Assembly: GCF_016808095.1 (NCBI RefSeq) | Contig: NC_068971.1 | Location: forward strand, 32,713,631-32,777,630 | Direction of reading: 5' to 3' | DNA length: 64,000 bases | DNA from: Vigna angularis | Lineage: Eukaryota > Streptophyta > Magnoliopsida > Fabales > Fabaceae | Shown here: one piece after another, positions 1 to 11,734 of the stretch | Numbering within the stretch: position 1 is the first letter of the stretch | Layout of the letters: the number at the start of each line of letters is the position of its first letter | The notes under the pieces: generated by a model | The model's input: only the letters and a program-made list of their open reading frames with translations | Database searches by the model: none | Told to the model about the DNA's origin: nothing | Program-made: the position numbers and the translations under genes

Positions 1-557
1 TATGAGGGAGACCCGCCATTTTTCTGTTTGCTGTTTTTCATATTGAATATAGCAGCCACAGAATTTTTCTGCTGATTATTATTTTGGGTTGTTTGGTTGA
101 TTTCAATTATCTTCTTTTGTTTATCTTTGCGTCTAATTGCCTCCCATGAACGTCAAAGCGGATTCTCTTGTCAAGTTTTTAGTTGAACAGTCATTTATTG
201 CCTCTTCTCTGCAATGAGATTGATATGAAACGAATATGAAGCACTATATTTTTACGTACCCAAGCACTTGGAGAACCTTCCCATACAAGTTAGCTGTTTA
301 GGACGGAGGACCATGCTACTCTTAAATGCTTCACTCAATATTTCATACTGGATGTGAAATTTAAACATCCCACCCATAATACAACTCCAATCAATTTGGC
401 TGAGAGAAAACAAATTCTGGCTTATTCCAGGTGAAACCAAATAATGGGCACAAAGTATAGAAGTTATGCACTATTCTTCGATGCTACTATGCAAGCTTAG
501 TCACTACCCCTGTTTATTAATGTTTCATGATTTCCTCTCATTTCAACCATTCCACTC
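1..557. other. no gene recognised
   Basis: AT-rich sequence with no open frame I can assign. It lies just downstream, in minus-strand sense, of the ABC transporter remnant and may hold its decayed 3' flank. I see no repeat structure in it. Confidence 0.3.
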
Positions 558-960
558 TTAACTACAGCAATCTGCACCCTTAATAGTGGTTAAGCTATGT
601 GCTACTATAATTGTGGTTCCGTTTACCAGAACTTGATCCAGAGCATCCTGAACTCCTTTTTCAGACTCAGCATCGAGGGCACTGTTGTTTTCATTTAGTA
701 GTATTATTTTTGAATTTTTCACCATTGCTCTTGTAGTTGCCACATGTTTGACAACCCTACACATTTTCTTTCAAGAATACAGACTCATCTACCCTTGTTA
801 TTTACAAAATTGCAATGTTAATTAATATTAGAGAGTGGTATTTTTAAAGGGTGATTGAGCTTATTCACTTTGAAATTTACCTGCCGCATGCTTCTAATGA
901 ACATGGCCGTTATCTATAGCAGCCAAGATTTCTGCCTCTGGCATATCGTCCTTTACATAA
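558..960 (-). pseudogene. ABCB-type (MDR/P-glycoprotein-like) ABC transporter remnant
   Basis: The minus strand at 558-764 encodes the end of a nucleotide-binding domain: a Walker B-like stretch ([17 protein letters not shown]), the D-loop (SALD) and an H-loop ([10 protein letters not shown]) typical of plant ABCB full transporters. A second piece at about 887-960 (DDMPEAEILAAI) matches the segment that normally lies about 40 residues earlier in the same domain. The ABC signature (LSGGQ) between them is missing. The Walker B aspartate, normally in LLDEA, reads as asparagine (LLNEN), although the following glutamate is kept. A stop interrupts the upstream piece. No membrane domain is visible. 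Intact relatives export auxin or other organic compounds across the plasma membrane. This copy cannot make a working ATPase. The family call is firm; the exact subfamily is not. Confidence 0.75.
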
Positions 961-2338
961 GCAGTACTATCTTATTAAGTGTCATTTACCAACTGGGGCT
1001 CTCGGCATCAGACCCACCGTTACCTTAACCAGTTAGCTAGAAGTTTTTGAATCTCAATTCCATTAGGTGTGACGTGACACGGATCAGGATCATAAAATCT
1101 TGCAATACTGAGATTTTGTTGATTCTTCACTTCCAGTTTCTGCTATTTGTGCAACTTTCTGATTTTCGTTAGTGTAAACAGATTGTTGGTATCCTTCTGA
1201 TGGGAAATGTGACGTTAATCATTTTCTGGTGGATAACATCTGTGCATTGTGCTGTACAAATTTGAAAGTCTTCACGTCTTCTAGAGTCCAGAAGAGTCAT
1301 CTTTGGGAACTTTCTGACTTACCATCAATAATAATTATTACTGTAGATGCAAAGACATTTTTTTTTCCTTTGGTTGAATCAGCCTATAGGAGCTAGATTG
1401 AGAGAGATCCCATTAGCTGCCATATTTGTTCAAAATATTTCTTCAATAATCAGAAATCAATATCATGAATATTAAATATGATAAGACACCAGGAGGGCGT
1501 GTCTCTGACACATTTGGCCGAGTAAATCAGCGAATCAAGAATAATCGACAAAGGATAACAATTTTTACAAAGTGGTAAAACTTTTAGGAGGACTCACGAA
1601 AAATCTGAGAATGATGTTATACCATCCCCTACGAGTTTAGCTCCAGCATATGGACTTCTTTGTATCCCTTTCTGGTCCGTTGCCTTGATCCGCGCATGAT
1701 TCTAGTCGCTCAACAATCATTGTAAAGGAGTGCTTCGTATCCTGTTTAAAAGAGAATATAGGTTAAGATATGTGGCTAAGCCCTGTAAAAAATAATTTGT
1801 TGATTCCTTATAAAATTACAGGTCACTCATTTTCATCCCTGGTTTTGACAATGGATAATTATTTGTATTAAACAAAAAAATGTAATAATTTAAAGTTGTG
1901 TTTATTAGTATTAAGATATAATGTTAATAACTAACATCTTTTTAAAAAAATAAGATTTGTAAAATATGTTATTTGTCTATTTTCAAATAATTATTAGAGA
2001 ACAACTTAAACATTTCAATTTTTGGAAGAATGCAAATCAAAGAAAACTATTTTACAAGGATTATGTCACTTGACAATATACCAAAAATTCATTAGTTATT
2101 TACGTGCAAAATTATTAAAGAGAGGATATGAGAAATGATCACATTTTATACTAAAGCTCAAACTTTTGGAATTGGAAAATTTACAAAAATAAAATAAAAT
2201 AAATATTCAGTTGTCTACCAGACAAACTTTTACAACAAGCACTTACAAGCTTTGAAAATTTTTGCATGCATGTCTCACATAATTATCGTATGTGTGTATA
2301 GTGAATTTGGACAGCAAACAATGACTTATTTAGCTGTC
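961..2338. other. no gene recognised
   Basis: AT-rich, without a supportable gene. A short minus-strand open stretch near 1620-1740 resembles an exon in composition, but I could not match it to a family. It may be another decayed piece of the neighbouring ABC transporter locus. Confidence 0.3.
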
Positions 2339-2341
2339 TAA

Positions 2342-3694
2342 TGGTTTGTTCACTTGAGGATATTTGGAAGAGATGATTTGGAGAGAGTGATTGAATGAAT
2401 TTGAAGGAATTTGAACGTAAATTTTGTGTTGTTTGTTTGAGTGGATTTAAAGGTAATTAAAAATAAATTTGGAAGTAAAGTTTATGAGAATTAGTGTAAG
2501 ATTTGATTGATGTGACAGAATAAAAAAATTTGTTTAATGGGTAAAAATTAAAGATTACCAAAATGTCCTTAGTTATTAAAGTAATATAAAATGATAATTG
2601 TTAATGTTATATTTAATTGTAAAAATGTTTATAAAGAGAAATTAAAATTAATAAGTAAAATTAATTTTAAAAATATAAAAAAAATTATAATTTAGTAAAA
2701 TAAAAGACTAAAATAAAAAATAATATTTAATTATCTAAAATTAAAATTTTAATTATTAATACTTAGATAAATGTTATAAATTCTATTGTATTATATTTGA
2801 GATTTACTACTTTTAATTCGAAAAAAAAAAATTGTCTTGCTAGTTCGGTTGAGAAGTCTACATCCATATACATGTATTGAAGATACCTTATTAACAAATG
2901 CTTTAATTGTGAAGGTATTTAAGAGTTTAAAGGAAAAATGAATTATGTTTTAATTAATTTACAAAAGAAGGAGTTTTAACTGTTAGCTAAGTTATCTGTT
3001 ATGTTTTTGTTGTGATATTTTGCTGTATTATAATTTTTGTTGCTAGCTGGAACAAAAGTATTAGAAATAATGAAGGAAAAATAAAAAGGAAAGAAAAAGG
3101 GTGAGGATGCAAGGTCTTCTGCAGCGTGGTTGGAATCGGATCCAACCCTCTCCAAAGCATTTTACAATGGTGGAACTAAATCGAGGACATGAGGAACCGA
3201 ATACAAGATCAATTTGAATGTTTCAATGTATTGGAATTAAATACAACAACAATTGGAACCGAATACACCATTAACTTGTATTTCTATTAAGCTTTGGAAC
3301 TGAGTCCATCTAAAGTGGAATCGAATACACCCAACAATTATATTTGTTCTATGAGTGGAATCAAATACTGTGTAAGTTGAAATCGATCCATGTGTGAATT
3401 CTTCTTCTTTGCGTATTGAACCTCGCTATCTCTTCTTCATGTTCTTCATCTTCAACCTCTAATCTTTATTTTCAACTTCTATTCTTCTCCATCTCCAACC
3501 TGCAAAAGAAGAAAGAACTCACAAAAATACGAGGGTAAAGTCGAGTTTTTACATCAAATCAGCTCAAATCCGAGCAATTGAGCAAGATAAGGAAAAAGCA
3601 TACATCCTGCAAATCTTCGTAAATCCGTCTTCGCTCAAAACGAATAACCATTTCGCTTCATTTCATCGCTCGCAAACCCACATGAACAATACAC
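2342..3694 (-). mobile_element. Harbinger/Tourist-like non-autonomous element, copy without captured gene
   Basis: The left end TGGTTTGTTCACTTG follows a TAA trinucleotide (2339-2341). An inverted, diverged match (GAACAATACA) ends near 3693. The 2342-2703 arm matches the reverse complement of 54194-54528. The middle (3120-3400) carries the same degenerate GGAACCGAATAC motif series as 53283-53480 in opposite orientation. The 3480-3690 part resembles the reverse complement of 52874-53130. The two elements are thus colinear but inverted relative to each other. There is no transposase. The right boundary and its target duplication are blurred (TTA rather than TAA), so the 3' end is approximate. 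Assignment to PIF/Harbinger rests on the 3-bp duplication size seen in related copies. Confidence 0.55.
3120..3400. repeat. degenerate GGAACCGAATAC motif series
   Basis: About nine spaced variants of GGAAYCGAATAC occur every 25-45 bp, for example GGAACCGAATACACC and GGAATCGAATACACC. The reverse complement, GTATTCGGTTCC, recurs at 53283-53480 inside the profilin-bearing element, so the series is an internal feature of that element family. Confidence 0.6.
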
Positions 3695-3786
3695 TTATTA
3701 AGAGAAGTTAATTGGGTTGAGTCTTTAATTATTTTTAGTCTGATTTTAAATTTTAAACGCAATTTGAGAATGAATATAAGTACGTC

Positions 3787-4120
3787 AGAAATTAGGGTTT
3801 GATGTGCAAATTTATTCTCCGAATGAATTTGAGGAGATTTAAGAATAAATTGATTATTATATTTTTTGGGAGATTTGAAGATGAATGAAAGTGAATTTAA
3901 AAATAAATTTGTTAAAATTAGTACAGAATTTAACCGATGTAACAGATAAAAAAATGTTTAATTAGTAAAAATTGAATTTTAACAAAATGTCCATAGTTAT
4001 AAAATTAATATAAAATGATAATTATTAATGTTATATATAATTGTAAAAATACTTATAAGAAGAAAAAGATAAAAATTAATTTTTAAAATATAAAAAAATG
4101 GTATTTAAGTAAAGTAAAAG
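3787..4120 (+). repeat. partial arm of the Harbinger-like family
   Basis: The sequence parallels 2390-2700 in the same orientation: GAATTTGAGGAGATTTAAG, the AAAATGTCC stretch, and TATAAAATGATAATT followed by an AT-rich tail. The terminal TTTGTTCAC box is missing. It looks like an end-truncated second copy next to the element at 2342. Confidence 0.55.
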
Positions 4121-4720
4121 AAACATTTTAAAATATAATATCTTGTTTTTTGTGAAAGTAATTTTTTAAATACTTGTATAATTTTTAAAATAATTATTTT
4201 GAAAGTAATAAATTTATTACTCAAGATGACGATTATAGTTCCGTCATTTGATAGATTGTTTATTCTAATTATTTTAATTTCATACTAGTTTGTCGAGTAG
4301 AATTTTATTCATAAATTTTACTAAAAAGGCTGTTAAGTTAAAAAAGTTTTGAATTTTCATGAGTTTAAGTACTTGTTTTTAATGTAAAATAAAAAAATAC
4401 TCCTTGATCCATACCCTACCCTTGTCTTGCACATTAAATTTGGTATCGTTTTTTTATTGCTAAATATGAATAATATACTTGTTTAGTAGAAAGGTGATTT
4501 GTTGTGTATGCTACATTCTTTGAGAATTACAAATTATACTATCATCAAACCCATCACTGCTAAATTTATAGAGTGGAATTATAATTTGATGGCTAAACTT
4601 TTAACTGAAATTAATGCATGATACAAAAATTGACTTTTTTGTGTTATTTCACTGTATTTAGATAATTTCATGGAGAACAATTGTTCCAATTGTAATAAAG
4701 AAAACAAATGTTTGATAGTC

Positions 4721-4721
4721 A

Positions 4722-4772
<51 letters not shown>
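4721..4772. repeat. (TA)n microsatellite
   Basis: Nearly uninterrupted TA dinucleotide run of about 50 bp. Open frames reading through it are artefacts. Confidence 0.9.
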
Positions 4773-4774
<2 letters not shown>

Positions 4775-5088
4775 GATATAACAGAGTGAATTTTATCCAA
4801 CCAATTAAATGTGTTAGTTGAGTGCAGAAGTTAATTATGTTTAGGCCAATAATCTCTTGCAGACACTTTTCCTTTTCAATGTACTTTGACGTATGTATAA
4901 AAATTAAAGGAGTGTAAAATAAATATACCAAACTGAGTCTAATGTTTTTACTGTTATTATGTATGCATATCAGAATTTTGTCTAACAAGCAATCATCATA
5001 GAGATCAAGAGTAAGAAAGCTACAATACATCTGAGCTTGAAAGAAGCGTAACAACATTACAGGTAAATATAAAGTTCAATTTAATTTT

Positions 5089-5091
<3 letters not shown>

Positions 5092-5150
<59 letters not shown>
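5092..5150. repeat. (TA)n microsatellite
   Basis: Uninterrupted TA run of about 58 bp. Confidence 0.9.
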
Positions 5151-5153
<3 letters not shown>

Positions 5154-7600
5154 TAAGGAATATGAATGTTACATGTAGCATAGTGATTATTAGATGTACA
5201 ATATTTTATTAGAGTTTACATTGAAGAACAGCTTGTACGATTTGTTGGAGTAGAAGTCTTTAAAATAAATATTTCTATAATGTTCTTCACTTCTCTCAAC
5301 GTCTTTATCAAATGTGTGTAGATGTTTTGATCAACTCTTTGTGTATTCCTATTCTACATAGATAACTAGAAAAAAGTATACAAGCAAAATAACACTTTAT
5401 AGTACATGCACTCAATGACATTAAAATTTTTGAACGTTTTTATCTTATTTTGTTTGTCAAAATATTTTGTCACATGTCTTGTCAGTAATTAATGCATTGT
5501 TCAAATATAACGTTCAATAAATGTTAGACGATTTATAACATATTGACACTACACAATGTGGAATGTTAGACACTTATGAATGAAAAACTGTTTTATATGT
5601 AGAATTTGTTTTTCATTCGACGATATTCTTCATAAGACACTTTCGTTTATAACATTATTTTTAGATGTACAACATTAAGCTTTATGATTATCAAGAAAGA
5701 TGTTTCAATTACAGAGTTTGAGAACCCATCTTATTTTTATGCACATATTTCTTAGACGATACTTTTGTAAAATGTTTTTCTATTCAACACTTTATGAATA
5801 GAAATCCTTAAGCATATTTGTCACAATAGGTTTATGTAAGCTTTTCTTATTGATTTGTCAAAGGTATTCAACTTAACTCTCAAAATCAAAATAAGTTAAG
5901 ATGATGTCTCTGAAAAAACTAACTAAAAGATTTAAAGATTAAAATATAAAAGAAAACTTGAAACAAGCTAAACACTATCTGTCTAAGAAAAGACAAAAAT
6001 AAAAGAAGACTTTACTAGGCTAAATAATACCATGAGCTTAAACAATACTTTGTCCAACAATGAAGTCTTTATACAAAATTTGATATCTTTAGAAAAAAAG
6101 CTTAATTGTTAAAAGCTACCTAACAGTAGGAAATGAAAAAAACACCTTTTTGTTTTGAACAAGCATTTAGTGACATTAAATGCTTAATGCCCAAAAACAA
6201 CAAATCCAATCCAATTAGTAGTAGGTAACAAGAAAGACATTCACCGAATGACCTTCCTCTAGAAAATAGTGACATAATACCTATGTCAAAACAAATCATA
6301 AAATCAAAAGTAAAACACCAACCAATAAGTCTCATACAAACTATACAACACCAACTAATCTCATAAACATAAAAACATTAGAAAACACAAAAACCTAAAT
6401 AAAATGATGAAACCATTTAATACACTAAAGTAAATAAAAATAGGACATACTTGTTATACATGCTTCTATCTTATGCAGGACAATTTCTATAAACGTTCAT
6501 TTATCTCATCTTATAAGTATACAAAATGAATGTTGAAAGAAAAAAGACAAAAGAAGGCTGATCAGATTATCAAAAGTCATGCCAAAAAGATAAGTCAACT
6601 GTTGTGGATAAGAGCTCCAAAAAACACGTTTGTTCTAACAAAAGACTTCATCCTATGATAGACATCTATACCAATAGCCAAAAAAGACCATATATCAAAA
6701 CAACCTTTGGCAAATGGTCATATTATCAAATCTCAAGGCAAACATCGTTATAATTACTATATCATCAAGGTTTATAAATAAAAGACAAGGAGAATCAAGA
6801 AGAAGATGATGAAGAAGAGAGAAACTTTGAAGATATAAAGATATCTCATCATCCATTGAGCAAGGAAATCTTTTTGAGCTATTAAATCAAAATTCCTCAA
6901 ATAAAGAGAAGAGCTCAATAAAAGAAAGATGTTCTCAAGCTTTATCAGAACATCCACTTGCAAAAAGAAGAGAGAGTGAAAGAGTAAAAGAACGAAACAA
7001 AGGAATGTAAAGACAAAATCATCTATGCGTCTAAATGCTCTCATGTTTTGTTTTAATCAAATTAGCGTTCCATGCTAACTAATGTAGATAATTTTTAGGT
7101 TTTTTTGTCGACTTTTTTTCCAAAGTTGAACTCACGTTAGACATGCATCAATTAGTGTTTATTTTTGCCTTCTTGTATCTACTTTTTATTTACGATATTT
7201 TTTAATATTTTTCGGTTATTTTCTGTTAAGTTCAGAACTTTTACTATATGTAAATTTTTAAAAAATATAAAACATTAGAAAAGCTAAATGAATGACTAAA
7301 ATTTAATATATAATTACATTTTTAGCTGTAAATTAACTTCAATCTATGTAATTGTGAAAACAACAAATTGTAAATATGGATTACATCGAAATAAAGATTT
7401 TGAAATACGAAAACCAAAAAAATAAAACAAAGGAACCTAATTGCTCTTCCTTCTTTGAACTAACAAAACTCACCAGCTCTTTTTCTCTCTCATATTTCCA
7501 ATGGAGAAATAAACCCTATCTCAAAGTAACAAGCAAGGTTGTTATCTTTTGCTTTTTCCCTTCTAGTAAATATTCGTTCTTTTTAACTCCTCTTTGATAT
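5151..7600. other. intergenic, possible LTR-derived sequence
   Basis: No supportable gene. The 5450-6050 part is rich in short motifs such as TTAGACG and AAGACAC, like the copia-associated sequence near 48580-48700, so it may be old LTR or untranslated retroelement DNA. The 7380-7600 part is the 5' flank of the ERF gene. I did not identify a convincing TATA box. Confidence 0.3.
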
Positions 7601-7607
7601 TTAAAAG

Positions 7608-9275
7608 ATGATGGGGGCAAGAGTATCCTTCTTTTGATATTGGTTTCATTCATATTCCATCTCTCTTCTCTATAAGAAATTATAGATCTGCTTTATAAGA
7701 AGGCATATAGCTGCAAGGTTCTCAGCAAGAGTGAGAAAAGAGGTTAATGAATTTAGTGTGTTGATAGATAAAAGACTACAGAAGAACCTTTCATAGAGTT
7801 GAACAAGGTGGATCGAAGGCATGGAAAGAGGCCTCTCCCTTCTGATCATGCATCAAGGGAGAATAGGGAAGGTTTCAACTTCCCTAGCCAACAAGGGGAA
7901 GAAGCTTCTTCATTCCCCTTTCTTCAACAACCAATCAATACTGCTGATGATGGCACCCCTTCCACACCAGTTCCACAATATGCCCAAATACCCACTTCTA
8001 CCTTGATTGAGACACAGGACCCATCTCAGCACCCTTTAAATCAAGGTACAAAATTTCCCAGGTTCATGCACTAACTTTATATTTTTCAATTTATATATTC
8101 ATCTATGTCATACTATGCAACCCTATTTGTCAAAGATTTCACCAGGATCACTTTCTTTTCTCCTTTTTCAACTCCAGACATATTTATATAGAACTAGATT
8201 CTAACAGAGATCTACTTATTTAAATGGGGTTTCAAGATATTTATGATTTTTTTTTCATCACTAGCATGAGTGCAATTTCCAAATCTGAATTGAAAAAAGG
8301 AAAAATCAAATGGGGACATGTCTTCTGTTTCTCTAAAAAGGTTGTTGGTTTGATGCACATGTAAAATATGTGTTTTAAACTTGCAAAGATAAACCAGTTG
8401 AAATGACACTCTAACACTCCCTTTATCTATCGATCTTGATCCCTTGAATGTTATTATACAAGGTTGGTGTCTATCTTGTTATAATGATGTTGATTGTGGG
8501 GACAAGAAGTTAGGTATTTTCAGTGAGCAATATTTTCCATTGGTACTTTAATTTCTTAGGGTGGCTATAGTTGATGACAAATTGGACCAAACCAAAACTG
8601 TGTGCCTAACCAAAGCGTTGTTGTGATTGATATTGTTGTTGCTGCTTTGTGCAATAATTGAAAGGGAGAAAAAGACACTATCGTGGAGTTCGACAGAGAC
8701 CATGGGGGAAATGGGCTGCCGAAATCCGTGACCCTAAAAAGGCTGCTAGAGTGTGGCTTGGCACTTTTGACACGGCAGAGGCTGCAGCTGCTGCTTATGA
8801 TGCTGCTGCTTTGAAGTTTAAAGGATCCAAAGCAAAGCTCAATTTCCCAGAACACGTTCTTCTTGCTTCAATACCACCTTCACCTTCTACTCAAAACATA
8901 AACATTAACACCAATAACAGTTATGCTTCTTTTTCTTCACCTCTTACACCAACACCTTCACCACCAGTTTATCAGCCACAACCCTTGTTATCACCATCAC
9001 AGGAAGAAGCGTTTCCAAATCTAATGCAGTACGCACAGCTTCTTTGGAGTAGAGATGATGATGATCTACAACGTGTTGCTTCAGGCCTTCACCATCATCA
9101 TAATCCCACTGAGTCTTTCCATGGTTCCAGTTCTTCAACTATGTTCTCTTTCTCGTCCACTTCTGTTGTGACCGAGTCTGATCAACAGATTGGAGGTGAC
9201 GCCGGTGACTCCAAGGAGGGAGAGTATTATGGTTCTTGCTTTTCTAGAGGGACTGATTTTCACGGCAAGAATTGA
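7608..9275 (+). CDS. AP2/ERF transcription factor, ERF114/115-like (group X)
   Basis: A nuclear DNA-binding activator or repressor of the ERF family. The 7799-8045 exon carries a [12 protein letters not shown] N-terminus as in Arabidopsis ERF114 (MYGKRPF). A consistent phase-1 intron (GT at 8046, AG at 8663-8664) joins it to 8665-9275, so [19 protein letters not shown] reads through. The single AP2 domain spans about 8679-8849. It has the ERF markers WAAEIRDP and WLGTFDTAE and ends in KLNFP. The C-terminal half is rich in Ser, Pro and His and is probably disordered. No ATG is in frame in the 7799-8045 exon, where the frame is open from 7772. A candidate 15-nt first exon at 7608-7622 (MMGAR, donor GT at 7623, acceptor AG at 7797) would supply a start and give about 290 residues. 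Otherwise the start has been lost: AGG stands where ERF114 has its initiator. Family call is sure; the 5' end is not. Confidence 0.8.
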
Positions 9276-10090
9276 ACACAATGTTAAGTGTAAGTACTAT
9301 GCTGTGTGTTGAAAACCTAGATACCTTTTCTGTCTAGTGGTTTCATATTTCAAATAATGGTTTTTTCGCTTCAGGTAAACCCACATTTTCACATCACAAG
9401 TGTCAGTAAAAGAGTCGTATATATGTTTCTTATATTCTGTGTTTTTAAGGTTACAAGCATAATTATTATCATGTTTGTGACCATATAAATATATATATAA
9501 CTATTTCCATTATAAAACTCGGTTTTTAAGTTTTTTTATTAGATATGATATACTTATATAATAATTTATACAACATTACTTTTCTGTTTATTTTGACATA
9601 TAAATTGACACCTAAAGAAGAAATAAATACAAAAGTATACTGTATGATTTCCAAACCATATATTTCTCTTCCTTTCTAGGCTAATGGTTATAAAATTAAT
9701 GGATAAAGTATTAATACTGAAATTATAGAGAAAATAAAAACATTAATATCATTAGTTATTAATATCTGTCGTTTAAATTAATTTCTCATATCTTTACGAT
9801 TATATATGGATTATCATTATAAAACTGCCGTTATCTGGTGAACAAAAACATTATTGATAGTTAAAATATATGTAGTTTTTAGAAAACTACATATATAATG
9901 ATTGACTACATATATATGATATCAATAAGCTTTTTTTAGAAAACCAATTGAAATGATATGTGAGAAGGTATATATTAAAATATATACAATGTTTTTTATT
10001 TCATATTTAGACTCGTAAATATTATAATTATTTATACATAAATTTCCTTGTATAGTTTGCAGTCATCATATATCCTTCGGCTTGATTCAA

Positions 10091-10091
<1 letters not shown>

Positions 10092-10160
<69 letters not shown>
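10092..10160. repeat. (TA)n microsatellite
   Basis: Uninterrupted TA run of about 68 bp. Confidence 0.9.
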
Positions 10161-10164
<4 letters not shown>

Positions 10165-10358
10165 TTTAAAAGAAAAATAAACATACGCAAATGAAGACTT
10201 CAAAGGTCGAAAACGAAAGTGACTCAATCTCTTTATAAATTTTACGCATGTCAGACACCGTTTTCAATATATTAGTATTGCGTATATATGACTTGCATCA
10301 TATAAAGTAAGATTCATATAAATTAATTTCATTCAATAGTATTTACTAAATGGAGTTC

Positions 10359-10363
<5 letters not shown>

Positions 10364-10445
<82 letters not shown>
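10364..10445. repeat. (TA)n microsatellite
   Basis: Uninterrupted TA run of about 80 bp, the longest in the window and only about 200 bp from the previous one. Confidence 0.9.
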
Positions 10446-10448
<3 letters not shown>

Positions 10449-11394
10449 CATTCTGTCAACAATAAAATCAATCTATAAGTTTAATCAAAGGTAAGTGATT
10501 TAACTCTTCATAATAAAGTTTATTAAACAAAAATTGGGTATGTTTAATTATGAGATATTTAATTTAAGTCAATTACGTGCTGCTATTTTTTTACATTTTC
10601 ATTTGACACACTTTCTCATTTTTTAAAGAATCAAATTTAAAAATTTACTTTATTTAAATTCTTCAGGATATAATTAAGTGATGAAAGTGAAATTTTACAA
10701 TAAAATAAAATAAAAATGAGACTCCTTTTCAAAGAGTTGTAATAGTTAATAAATTATTAAAAGATAAAGATATCAATCCCGATTATCGTGGCATTACTTT
10801 TATTTTTACATCCTTGAGAGAAATATTAATGCACGGCCCCTTTCAATTAGCAGCCTTTAATTTTGGTCAAAAAATAATTCAGATTCATACAAGGAAAACA
10901 CATTGAGATGAGTGACTTGGTGCCTTCGAATGAATATTATTTTTATCTCAATTTAGTTTATGGAACATGTTTATTAATAGTTTCCATTACTCGTTACGAT
11001 TTTATCCCACATGTTGCTATGATTGTTTTGGGAGAAAAACTTGGTGTTTGGCCTGTTCAACAAAATCAATGGTGTGATGTCTATCTCTAATAAACAGGAT
11101 TTTTGGAAGTGTGATTTCTACAACTGTTATTCTGTCAAGGACACAAATTTCAAATTATTATGGAACTTTAAAGTTTCCTTAAAAGTTCTTGGCGACTTGC
11201 TTTTAGCATAATCCAAACGAAGGATATCAATTTCGGAAGAAGAGTATATTATCTTATGAAATTATTTATTTTATCTTTTCTTTAATTTGGAATTAGGTTT
11301 GACAACGTTTTAATCTGTGGGGTGTTCTAGAAAGGGTGGGACAGAGCTAGCTATAATTTAGTCTTCGTGGATCAAGAGGAAGTGTTCTCTTTAA

Positions 11395-11695
11395 GGCTTT
11401 GTTCACTTGAATGGATTTAGGAGACAATGATTGAATGAATTTGAGAGGATTTGAAGATAAATTTTGTTGTTGTTTATTTGAGTGTATTTAGAGATAAGTG
11501 AGAGTGAATTTAGAAGTAACTTTTTTTAATCTGTCACGTCAATCAAATCCTACACTAATTCTCACAAACTTTACTTCCAAATCCAGTCTCACTTACCTCT
11601 AAATCCACTCAAATAAACAACAACAAAAATTATCTTCAAATCCTCTCAAATCCACTCAATCACTCTCCCCCAAATCCATTCAAGTGAACAAAGGG
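11395..11695. mobile_element. fold-back Tourist-like MITE, 301 bp
   Basis: Almost the whole element is an inverted repeat. The left arm (11395-11525) starts GGCTTTGTTCACTTG. The right arm (11530-11695) ends CAAGTGAACAAAGGG. The flanks carry the same TAA trinucleotide (11392-11394 and 11696-11698), as expected for PIF/Harbinger insertion. The outermost two bases of the ends do not pair. The arm sequence is the same family as 2342-2703 and 54194-54528, so this is a short derivative of those longer elements. It codes for nothing. Confidence 0.8.
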
Positions 11696-11734
11696 TAAGA
11701 GTGAGAAACCTCGTGTGGGAAGGATTTTCATGAT

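Larger units (their letters stand above)
9276..11391. other. intergenic, very AT-rich
   Basis: Holds the presumed 3' untranslated region of the ERF gene, two long TA runs (listed separately) and AT-rich DNA. No gene recognised. Confidence 0.4.

Noticed and set aside
11530..11695. CRISPR-like or palindromic array
   Set aside because: Eukaryotic context, and the inverted repeat is a single fold-back MITE with target duplications.
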